Assembly (NCBI GenBank): GCA_943327275.2
Contig: CALPWM020000002.1
Span: 1-36,000, forward strand
DNA length: 36,000 bases
Origin: Chitinophaga pinensis
Lineage (GTDB): Bacteria; Bacteroidota; Bacteroidia; Chitinophagales; Chitinophagaceae
Direction of reading: 5' to 3'
Positions 28,225 to 36,000 of the stretch are shown here, in pieces (the stretch's first letter is position 1; every line of letters starts with the position of its first letter). The position numbers and the translations under genes were made by a program. Under the pieces are notes generated by a model. The model saw only the letters and a program-made list of their open reading frames with translations. It had not been told where the DNA came from and ran no database searches.

Positions 28225-28743
28225 TTACTTTTCTATTTGCTTTTGGTGATGCCCAACATGATAAATTGCAAAGTAAAGCAACTCTCTTGCCGTCAATTTG
28301 CCCAACAGTGGATGAGGCAATAAAAAACTGTCTAGATCATTTTCCTGAAAGTGACTTAGCTTATTGCTTATGTTATTCACTAAATGGATTAAGTCTATTT
28401 TCAATTTGCCAACATCTCGCACTGACTTTTTTGGCTTATACATTGATGGAGATTTGCCCCCGTTATTCAATTTGAATTGATAGGCCTCAACCAGGGATTC
28501 ATAACTTCTGCTTCCGATTTTTGACTTCCCAAAAAGAATGGCAGGAACAACCTTGGGCAGGCTGAGTGCCAGTTTAATTGGACGAAGACAAAGATATACG
28601 TGCTCTAATTGTTGTGCAGGGTTCCACTTGCTATCATGAGATCTTATCAAATCTTCGTTTGACAATGATGAGATAAAATCAATAAATGATTGATGTTCAT
28701 GAATCAGTCTCTTGCTTAGTTCGAGTTTATTCATTGTTATCAT
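28225..28743 (-). CDS. DinB superfamily protein
   Basis: KWNPAQQLEHVYLCLRPIKLAL and LTARELLYFAIYHVGHHQKQIEK, matching the DinB metal-binding His pattern. Confidence 0.82.
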   Translation of the reverse strand: MITMNKLELSKRLIHEHQSFIDFISSLSNEDLIRSHDSKWNPAQQLEHVYLCLRPIKLALSLPKVVPAILFGKSKIGSRSYESLVEAYQFKLNNGGKSPSMYKPKKSVRDVGKLKIDLIHLVNNISNKLSHFQENDLDSFLLPHPLLGKLTARELLYFAIYHVGHHQKQIEK

Positions 28744-28755
28744 ATAACATCTTGG

Positions 28756-30168
28756 TTATTTCGCCAATTGGACAGCCCTATACACCGCAGGAAGGGCTGC
28801 TTTCAACCGCTGATAAGTAGCTTCAGAAATATTCTTATCATCAAAAGGGGTGAACAGCACAAATGGCTTGTTCGCCCCTTCGTTTCTTCCATACTTGTAT
28901 TCGTAAGTAAACCAGCCATCGGGTTGAAGTTGTACTTCTTTCAAGGACTTGTTGGGGACTGTGATAAAGAACTTATTGGACTGCTTTGACAGATTATTGC
29001 CCAAGGCAAGTTTTCTCATTTCAATATAGGCCTCCTTCGCGGTCTCTACCGCAGGATCTATCAACTCCACATGCTTGGCCAAAACGGAGCGATAGGCGTA
29101 TTGTCCATTGAACTTCATGTTGTACAATTCATTCAACACATTTCTGATGGTGTCGCGCATGAAAGGATAATGGGTGCAGCCAAGGATCAAGGTATTCATG
29201 GGTGTGGTGATGCCCTGTGATCGCATTTTTTCAATCAGGCTGACCAGGTGGTAACGGACATAGTTCTCCGGGTCGTTGAGCTGGATATCCAGGCACTTGC
29301 CCTTGTCATCATACTCGCAGAGCAGCTTGTTGTTCTCCTTGTTGAACTTGTACACATTGAGCAGGGCCGTATCAATTTTGTATTTGATGTTGTTGACAGA
29401 TGGGCCCTTGTAATCTTTTCTATAGGCACTTGCCGTATCAACATAAAAACTATAGTCGCGATCGATGGCATCGGCAAGCCCAAACCCGCCCTGGCTCACA
29501 ATCACAGGCTCTGGCATCTGCATGGATGCAGCCAGTGCCCTGATGGTTTTTGGGTACCCATCAGAAGCAACAGTTCCTGCCGTGGCGAAGACGCCTATCG
29601 CCCCTTTTTCATGGCTGGACTGGTAGGCCAAGGCGGCCTTTACGCCAGCATTGATGACCCCAACCACAGGAGCCTTGGTGCCATTGTCTTGTACAAACTG
29701 CTTGACCTCATCCAAGGCAAAGGCAGTAGCTGTATTGCAGGCAAGCACCAACATTTTCACGCTTTGTTTAGGGCCTGCAGCAGCATTTGTCCTGGTGATG
29801 TCATATTGCTGTTTGAGCAGAAAATCCATGTTTTTCACCACATGTTCCTTGAGCAGCTTTGTCTTGTTTTCTGCGGCATAGTTTCCATAAGGCATGTTGG
29901 CCTGGTCGGCGAGGTATTGGAAATATTCCTTGTCAAAATCAGGTTTGCCGTCAGCACCGGGTTTACCGGTAATGTTGTTGAAGGCATCTAAGGTTAGCAT
30001 GGCTTCAAGCACTGTCAGCCCACCTGTTCCCGAGTCAAAAACCCCAATGGGTAAATTGTTTTTATTTTTTTCTTGTGCAACCAAAACGGTACAAAAAAAT
30101 TGAAACAATAAACAAATAGCCGGGAGTTTAAAAAGCCTGATCATCATGAAGGATTGATTTGAACGCAT
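28756..30168 (-). CDS. glutamate racemase-like (Asp/Glu racemase superfamily) protein with N-terminal signal peptide
   Basis: GVFDSGTGGLTVLEAM, MLVLACNTATAFAL and LILGCTHYPFMRDTI match MurI motifs including both catalytic Cys. They are preceded by LFKLPAICLLFQFFCTVLVAQ. Confidence 0.88.
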   Translation of the reverse strand: MRSNQSFMMIRLFKLPAICLLFQFFCTVLVAQEKNKNNLPIGVFDSGTGGLTVLEAMLTLDAFNNITGKPGADGKPDFDKEYFQYLADQANMPYGNYAAENKTKLLKEHVVKNMDFLLKQQYDITRTNAAAGPKQSVKMLVLACNTATAFALDEVKQFVQDNGTKAPVVGVINAGVKAALAYQSSHEKGAIGVFATAGTVASDGYPKTIRALAASMQMPEPVIVSQGGFGLADAIDRDYSFYVDTASAYRKDYKGPSVNNIKYKIDTALLNVYKFNKENNKLLCEYDDKGKCLDIQLNDPENYVRYHLVSLIEKMRSQGITTPMNTLILGCTHYPFMRDTIRNVLNELYNMKFNGQYAYRSVLAKHVELIDPAVETAKEAYIEMRKLALGNNLSKQSNKFFITVPNKSLKEVQLQPDGWFTYEYKYGRNEGANKPFVLFTPFDDKNISEATYQRLKAALPAVYRAVQLAK

Positions 30169-30229
30169 TGCTACAATTTATTGATAAAATTAACCCGTTT
30201 CCAATGGAATATGACAAAGCTGTCGCAAA

Positions 30230-30259
30230 TTTGTACTGTATCAGGAATTAGTAGATTTT
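30230..30259 (+). promoter_or_regulatory. candidate Bacteroidota promoter (-33 TTTG / -7 TAGATTTT) for the YHS gene
   Basis: TTTG 30230-30233, 18-nt spacer, TAGATTTT 30252-30259 (one mismatch), 22 nt before the ATG at 30282. Confidence 0.45.
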
Positions 30260-30281
30260 AATTAATTTCAAAAAGAAAACA

Positions 30282-30578
30282 ATGAGAAATATCGCCATCG
30301 CGCTTTTCTTTGTCACTATGGCCCTTGCCTGCTCCAACAACAAGCAGGATACTGCTGCTGAAAACAAACCAGCTGAAACAGCACCGTCCATGCAAAACGA
30401 AAGCCATTTTAAACCTGAAATGGTGGTCAACACAACCGATTTTGCCTGTGGGATGCCAGTCTCTGCCGGAATCAGTGATACCTGCCATTATGAAGACAAG
30501 GCCTATGGCTTTTGTTCAGCAGAATGCAAGGCTGAATTCCAAAAAGAGCCTTCAAAATACCTGGCTGCCAAACAGTAA
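30282..30578 (+). CDS. YHS domain-containing lipoprotein
   Basis: Lipobox ALACS. TTDFACGMPVSAGISDTCHYEDKAYGFCSAECKAEFQKEPSKYL matches the YHS metal-binding domain. Confidence 0.9.
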   Translation: MRNIAIALFFVTMALACSNNKQDTAAENKPAETAPSMQNESHFKPEMVVNTTDFACGMPVSAGISDTCHYEDKAYGFCSAECKAEFQKEPSKYLAAKQ

Positions 30579-30597
30579 TCAATTCAAATAAGCAAAT

Positions 30598-31644
30598 ATG
30601 TCAATTGTAAAAGCCTACGGAGCAACCAGTAGCCAATCTCCTATTGAACCGCTGAACATCCAAAGAAGAGACCTTCGCCCTCATGATGTTCAGGTGGAAA
30701 TTCTTTACTGTGGCATCTGTCACAGCGATATCCATACCGCAAGGAGTGAGTGGGATGGCACGGTTTATCCAGTGGTACCAGGCCATGAAATTGTGGGGAA
30801 AGTAAAAGGAGTTGGCAGTGCTGTAACACAATTCACTGTTGGACAAACGGTGGGAGTGGGTGTGATGGTTGACAGCTGCCGTACCTGTAAAAATTGCAAA
30901 AGCAATCATGAGCAATATTGTGAGGAAGGGATGACCGGAACCTATAACGCTCCAGAAAGAGATGGTTCAGGCATGCTTACCATGGGTGGATATTCTGCTG
31001 AAATTGTGACTGATGAAAACTATGTCTTGAGGATCAAGGGTCAGGAAAACCTGGCGGGCATTGCCCCATTGCTCTGTGCTGGCATCACCACCTATTCTCC
31101 CCTGAAATTTGCAGGTGTCAAGGCAGGGATGAAAGTGGCTGTGGTTGGATTGGGTGGTCTGGGCCATATGGCTGTAAAATTTGCCGTGGCTTTTGGCGCA
31201 GAAGTGACTGTTATCAGTACCTCAGCTTCCAAGGTTCAGGAAGCCTCTAAGCTGGGCGCCCATCATTTTATCCTGGCCAAAGATCCGGCTGTGCTGAATG
31301 ATCATGCATCAACTTTTGATATTGTGCTGGATGCCATTTCAGCTGACCATGACTATACACAATACCTCAATTTGCTGGCACTCAATGGAAAGCTATTGGT
31401 GGTGGGTTTACCAGAGCACCAACCCAAAGTATCTCCTTTTGCCCTGATCAAAAACAGGAGAAGCATCATCGGGTCTATGATTGGCAGCATCCAAGAAACC
31501 CAGGAAATGCTTGATTTCTGTCATGAACACCAAATTTTTGCGGAAATTGAGACCATTGCCATCACCCAAATAAACGAGGCCTATGAGCGGATGATCAAGG
31601 GTGATATCAAGTACAGGTTCGTCATTGACATGTCAACAATATAA
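30598..31644 (+). CDS. NAD(P)-dependent zinc alcohol dehydrogenase (YahK/cinnamyl-ADH-like)
   Basis: CGICHSDIHTARSEWDGTVYPVVPGHEIVGKV, CRTCKNCKSNHEQYC, VAVVGLGGLGHMAVKFA. Confidence 0.95.
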   Translation: MSIVKAYGATSSQSPIEPLNIQRRDLRPHDVQVEILYCGICHSDIHTARSEWDGTVYPVVPGHEIVGKVKGVGSAVTQFTVGQTVGVGVMVDSCRTCKNCKSNHEQYCEEGMTGTYNAPERDGSGMLTMGGYSAEIVTDENYVLRIKGQENLAGIAPLLCAGITTYSPLKFAGVKAGMKVAVVGLGGLGHMAVKFAVAFGAEVTVISTSASKVQEASKLGAHHFILAKDPAVLNDHASTFDIVLDAISADHDYTQYLNLLALNGKLLVVGLPEHQPKVSPFALIKNRRSIIGSMIGSIQETQEMLDFCHEHQIFAEIETIAITQINEAYERMIKGDIKYRFVIDMSTI

Positions 31645-31645
31645 G

Positions 31646-32539
31646 ATGCCCAATTTCAACAGAAGAAATTTTCTCACAGCCCTTCCAGCGATTTCGTTGG
31701 CAAGGGCTGTTCCTTTTTCTGAAGACATCATTTCAAAAAAAGGAAACCGCTTCCGCTTAAGCCTTAATGCATACTCCTTCAATGACATGCTGATGAAGAA
31801 AAAAATCAGCAAGGCAGAAATACTTGAATTCTGCGCCAATACAGGCTTTGATGCGGTGGACATGACAGGATATTATTTTTCATCCTATCCTGCGACCCCA
31901 TCGGATGCTGAAATTTTTGACTTCAAGAGAAAGGCGCATGCATTGGGGATTGAGATCAGTGGTACCGGTGTAAGGAATGAATTTTCATACAGCGATGATA
32001 CTGCACTGGCCAAAGAAATTGACATTGTTTTGCGTTGGATAGAAGTAGCTGCCAAGATGGGAGCTCCCGTGTTGCGCGTCTTTACAGCGAAACAATACAG
32101 CACAGGAGATGAGAGAAAAAGAGTGAATGACCGCATTTTGTTTGCACTCAACAAATGCATTGAAAAGGCTGCAGCTTTTGGCATCGTTCTGGGCATACAG
32201 AACCACAATGACTTTCTGAGAACAGCAGATGAATGCCATGAACTCATTGGAACCATCAACAGCCCTTGGCTGGGCCTGGTAGTGGACACCGGTAATTTCA
32301 TCGCATCAGATCCTTACCAAGAGATCCGAAAAGCATTGCCATTGGCCGTGAACTGGCAGGTAAAAGAAAAACTTTTGATCAATGGGGCGCAAACGCCCAT
32401 GGACCTGAAACGGCTCTGTTCCATCATCCAATCCTCCAATTACAGGGGCAATGTCCCCATTGAGACACTTGGGATGAATGATCCTTTGAATGAGGTTCCT
32501 GTCTTCTACCAGAAGGTCAAAAAGCATCTCTTGGGATAA
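31646..32539 (+). CDS. sugar phosphate isomerase/epimerase (xylose isomerase-like TIM barrel), Tat-type leader
   Basis: RRNFLTALPAISLA leader, then LEFCANTGFDAVDMTGYYF, LGIQNHNDF and LVVDTGNF. It starts immediately after the ADH stop. Confidence 0.9.
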   Translation: MPNFNRRNFLTALPAISLARAVPFSEDIISKKGNRFRLSLNAYSFNDMLMKKKISKAEILEFCANTGFDAVDMTGYYFSSYPATPSDAEIFDFKRKAHALGIEISGTGVRNEFSYSDDTALAKEIDIVLRWIEVAAKMGAPVLRVFTAKQYSTGDERKRVNDRILFALNKCIEKAAAFGIVLGIQNHNDFLRTADECHELIGTINSPWLGLVVDTGNFIASDPYQEIRKALPLAVNWQVKEKLLINGAQTPMDLKRLCSIIQSSNYRGNVPIETLGMNDPLNEVPVFYQKVKKHLLG

Positions 32540-32622
32540 CCTCTCTTTTCTCTATATAAAGTGTTAAATTGAACTGCTGACTTGCATTTGATTGGAACAC
32601 CCCTTATTTTCAAGTACCAATT

Positions 32623-35580
32623 ATGCTTCTTCGCAATATCCTTTTTTATGCGTTAGTCCTGTATGCCTGCGGCTTTCAACAAGCTTCAGCACAAGTGAAT
32701 GTGCTGCCAAAATGCGGCTCTGATGTGCTATTGTCCATACTTAGAAAGGATCCTGCATTTGTACAAAATGAAAAAAATCTCAATACAGCCATCCGAAACA
32801 AAGTCCTCTTCAAGAAAAATCAACCAACCGTTGTTTATACCATTCCCGTTGTGTTTCACATTGTCAACTCCAATGCAGCTACCATCACTGACCTGATGGT
32901 CATCAATGCCTTGAAAGAGTTGAATGATGCATTCGCACATCTTGGTGTATATGGCGTTGACCCATTAGGGGCCAATACCATGATACAATTTTGCTTGGCC
33001 AGGACCGATCCCAATGGCGGCCTGACAAGTGGCATTGACAGGGTGAATTCCTATTATGAAAATGTTGACGTAGACCTTGAAAGCGATAAACTGGGATACC
33101 TGACCAACTGGGACCCGACAAAATATGCCAATATTTGGGTAGTCAATTCAATTCAGGGAGAGATTCCTCCGAGCCCTTTCAATTGCGGCGTTTGGACAAG
33201 ATCGGGATATGGAGGCTATGCCAGTGCCGGTGTGGGTGCGGTGGTCAGTGGACTCAGCACACCACTGGTTGCCCATGAAATGGGGCATTACCTTTCTTTG
33301 TTGCACACTTTTCAAGGAACCAATTGCATCAACAATGATTGCACCACTGATGGAGACCTGGTCTGCGATACGCCACCAGACAGGAGTACTGCCGGTTCCT
33401 CCTGTGCCAATCCGGAGAACTCCTGCAGAACGGATACCATTTCAGGACCATTCAAATCAGATGTGCCAGACAATATTTCCAATTTCATGGACTATGGCAG
33501 CCCTTGCCCAACCGTATTTACGCAGGGACAGGCAGACAGGATGCGTGCATTTTTGGAGTCTTTCAATGGTGGTAGCTTGATTGCAAGCAACAGGTGCAAT
33601 ATTCCATGTGCAGAAAATATTCAAACCAGTTTTGACTGGAACACCAACCCACACCCCATCATTGGAGATCAGGTTCAGTTCAACAACAGCAGTACTGGGG
33701 CCACAAACTACGAATGGTATGTGAATGGTGTGTTGGTGGACAATGTTGTTGCATTGAAATATGTTTTTCCGCTGGCCGGAAAATATGAGATAAAATTAAA
33801 GGCATACAATGCAAACAACGCCTGCTTTGGGTCTTATGTTGGCAATGTGATTGTAGACTGTGGCGTTGCTTCAAGGTTTTCACCTGACAAGAGAATCATT
33901 GCATCCGAAACCGGCATCTACAGCGACACCGTAAGGTTTGTAAACAAATCTTATGGTGCCACAGCTTTCAAATGGTTTGTAAGCGATCATACTGGAGGCA
34001 ACATCACCATGGTCAGTACTGACAAAGACCTCAGTTACATGTTTCCCAGGGCAGGTCTTTACAGTATCAGCCTTGAATCTACCAATGGAACATGCACAGA
34101 AATGTCCAGAACATATACAATGAATGTTCTGGACCCTAAACCTGATGGGGTGCTTACCATTTTTGATATGGATTGCTACAAGCAAGACAGCATCAGGATT
34201 GTGTTCGGTATTTACAATGCAGGATACGACACCATCCCTGCCAACATGCCTGTAACCTTCTATGACAGGGATCCTGTTCTTCCTGGAGCACAGCAACTCA
34301 AGAATACCTTCGTTACGGATAAGCCAATACTTGGAAAATGTGGCATCACCTATACCCACATCATCGCAGCCAACAGGGCAAAATTGGATACAGTTTTCGC
34401 TGTGTTCGACCAACTCGACACACTCCTTGAATTGAGCAACACCAACAACAAGAGCAGCAGGAGAAATTTCCAGTTCAGGATTACCGTTTCCCCGTCTGAT
34501 ACCACGGTGTACACCAACAGTGATTTACAGTTGATGATGCGAAGCACCGGAGACAGTGCCAGCAACATCAGGTGGACCGCCAGGGCAACAGCCAATTGTA
34601 CCAACTGCAAGGATCCCATTTTCAGGATTGTGGATTCTACCAGAATCAAAGGATATGCAGAAAGCAGTTTTGGCTGTGCGGACTCTGCATTTGCAAATGT
34701 CAATGTATTTCCCATCGATATATTCCTGACCACCAATGCCATTTTCTGTTCAAAGAATGATAGCCTTGTGGCCAGCTCAATTATATGCCTTGCCAACGGA
34801 TACAGCAGCCTCAGGCAGAACATTGAAATGCGCTATTTTGATGCCGACACCTTGCTTGGGCCAGCAAACCTCCTGGGAACCGCAACAATACTGAGAACAA
34901 CAGCATTCAACAACCTCTGCTTGTTGGTTCGGCACCGCATCAAAATGAGTAAGACAGGGAAAGTTTTTGCATACATCAATGGCGACCTGAAACAATTTGA
35001 ATCCAACCTGAACAACAACAGGTCCAGTTCTAACTATGTGCCATTCACCATTGATGTGCCTGATGATGAGATCGAAATATTCCGGGGTGTGCCCACTAAG
35101 CTATCAATCATCAATGGCGGAGAAAAATACAAGACCCTGCTCTGGACACCCTCCAACCAGCTGAGCTGCAACTCCTGCCCCGATCCTGTGCTCAAAGGCA
35201 ACTCAAATATGCTATTGAAAGTGGTTGGCGCTTCAGAATACCTTTGCAGGGATTCTGCTACCATCAAGGTGAATGTTTTCTGGCAGAAACATTTGATTCT
35301 GCCCAACGTTTTTACACCTGACGGAGATGGGCTGAACGATAATTTTTATGTGATCGCAGGAAAGGATGTCAAACTGGTAAAACAGTTTCAGGTATTCAAC
35401 CGCTGGGGGGAGAAAGTTTTTGAAAAAAACAATAGCAGCACCAACGACTATGCCGCTGGATGGAATGGGATGTTCAAAGGAGTCAAGGCTCCAATGGGTA
35501 CCTATGTTTATTTTATCGTCGTGGAACTTCAGGATGGTTCCAACGAAACGTACAAGGGAAATATCACACTCATCAGATAA
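32623..35580 (+). CDS. M43-type zinc metallopeptidase with PKD modules and CHU_C/type B T9SS C-terminal domain
   Basis: VAHEMGHYLSLLHTF plus C-x-DTPP region and ISNFMDYG; PKD-like segments; C-terminus LPNVFTPDGDGLNDNFYV...FNRWGEKVFEKNN...GWNGMFKGVKAPMGTYVYFIVVE. Confidence 0.94.
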   Translation: MLLRNILFYALVLYACGFQQASAQVNVLPKCGSDVLLSILRKDPAFVQNEKNLNTAIRNKVLFKKNQPTVVYTIPVVFHIVNSNAATITDLMVINALKELNDAFAHLGVYGVDPLGANTMIQFCLARTDPNGGLTSGIDRVNSYYENVDVDLESDKLGYLTNWDPTKYANIWVVNSIQGEIPPSPFNCGVWTRSGYGGYASAGVGAVVSGLSTPLVAHEMGHYLSLLHTFQGTNCINNDCTTDGDLVCDTPPDRSTAGSSCANPENSCRTDTISGPFKSDVPDNISNFMDYGSPCPTVFTQGQADRMRAFLESFNGGSLIASNRCNIPCAENIQTSFDWNTNPHPIIGDQVQFNNSSTGATNYEWYVNGVLVDNVVALKYVFPLAGKYEIKLKAYNANNACFGSYVGNVIVDCGVASRFSPDKRIIASETGIYSDTVRFVNKSYGATAFKWFVSDHTGGNITMVSTDKDLSYMFPRAGLYSISLESTNGTCTEMSRTYTMNVLDPKPDGVLTIFDMDCYKQDSIRIVFGIYNAGYDTIPANMPVTFYDRDPVLPGAQQLKNTFVTDKPILGKCGITYTHIIAANRAKLDTVFAVFDQLDTLLELSNTNNKSSRRNFQFRITVSPSDTTVYTNSDLQLMMRSTGDSASNIRWTARATANCTNCKDPIFRIVDSTRIKGYAESSFGCADSAFANVNVFPIDIFLTTNAIFCSKNDSLVASSIICLANGYSSLRQNIEMRYFDADTLLGPANLLGTATILRTTAFNNLCLLVRHRIKMSKTGKVFAYINGDLKQFESNLNNNRSSSNYVPFTIDVPDDEIEIFRGVPTKLSIINGGEKYKTLLWTPSNQLSCNSCPDPVLKGNSNMLLKVVGASEYLCRDSATIKVNVFWQKHLILPNVFTPDGDGLNDNFYVIAGKDVKLVKQFQVFNRWGEKVFEKNNSSTNDYAAGWNGMFKGVKAPMGTYVYFIVVELQDGSNETYKGNITLIR

Positions 35581-35581
35581 A

Positions 35582-36000
35582 GTGAAGAAAAGACTGACCA
35601 TATTGAGCTTTGTTTTTATTGCGTTACAGGCCTATGCACAGGACCCTCATTTTTCGCAATTTTTTTCATCCCCTTTGACATTGAACCCAGCCAATACGGG
35701 CAATTTCTCAGGATTTGCAAGGGTTTCAGCGAACTACAGGAACCAATGGCCTTCATTTGGCAATGCATACACCACTTCAACTGCTTCCATCGATGGTTCG
35801 GTTTTTAAGAAACTCATTCCAGAGGGAGACAGGTTGAGTCTTGGCTTATTGATGCTGTCTGATCAATCAGGCAATGGTATCCTAAAAGAAAACCACCTTG
35901 GTCTTTCTGCCGCCTATACCAAGGGGCTCGATATGTTTGGAAAACATTCCATCACAGCAGGATTTCAGGGACGTTTCAGCAGCCTGGGTTTTGACCAGAA
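35582..36000 (+). CDS. PorP/SprF family type IX secretion system membrane protein, truncated by window edge
   Basis: GTG start 1 nt after the upstream stop. Manual translation: MKKRLTILSFVFIALQAYAQDPHFSQFFSSPLTLNPANTGNFSGFARVSANYRNQWPSFGNAYTTSTASIDG. Not in the ORF track. Confidence 0.93.
   Translation, partial: MKKRLTILSFVFIALQAYAQDPHFSQFFSSPLTLNPANTGNFSGFARVSANYRNQWPSFGNAYTTSTASIDGSVFKKLIPEGDRLSLGLLMLSDQSGNGILKENHLGLSAAYTKGLDMFGKHSITAGFQGRFSSLGFDQ

Noticed and set aside
29248-29991. 247-aa plus-strand ORF
   Set aside because: Entirely antisense to the racemase-like gene, whose catalytic motifs fix the true frame.
33880-34413. 177-aa minus-strand ORF
   Set aside because: Antisense to the M43/PKD protein, whose domain order is continuous through the region.
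1-36000. Search for CRISPR arrays, tRNA/rRNA, transposases, phage genes, retrons or defence islands
   Set aside because: No direct-repeat arrays, clover-leaf candidates or relevant protein motifs seen by eye; intergenic gaps are mostly under 160 bp.

Overview
The window looks like ordinary chromosomal sequence from a Bacteroidota member, probably Chitinophagaceae-like. That placement is inferred from the T9SS sorting domains, a PorP/SprF homolog, TAnnTTTG-type promoter candidates and overall protein style. I support about 35 protein-coding genes. They begin with a truncated rpoN (sigma-54) on the minus strand and end with a truncated PorP/SprF gene on the plus strand that the ORF track does not list. 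Identifiable content includes a MarR regulator, AI-2E-type transporter, radical SAM/SPASM protein, M1 peptidase with T9SS tail, prohibitin-like protein, GH3-family protein, LysE exporter, monofunctional transglycosylase, GT39-like protein, pnuC/nadR-like pair, NifU-like protein, GT9 + DUF4254 pair, TspO-like protein, formylglycine-generating enzyme, GH95-like and GH29 glycosidases, a Tol-propeller/amidohydrolase fusion, a ParDE toxin-antitoxin pair, an exported glutamate-racemase-like protein, a YHS lipoprotein, a Zn alcohol dehydrogenase, a Tat-exported sugar isomerase-like protein and an M43/PKD/CHU_C giant protein. I saw no tRNA, rRNA, CRISPR array, transposase or prophage. I found no clearly new multi-gene system. 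The best leads are a possible membrane-anchored one-component regulator (14837-16276), a signal-peptide-bearing glutamate racemase homolog with both catalytic cysteines (28756-30168), and a catalytically intact exported FGE beside two fucosidase-family enzymes with no sulfatase in the window.
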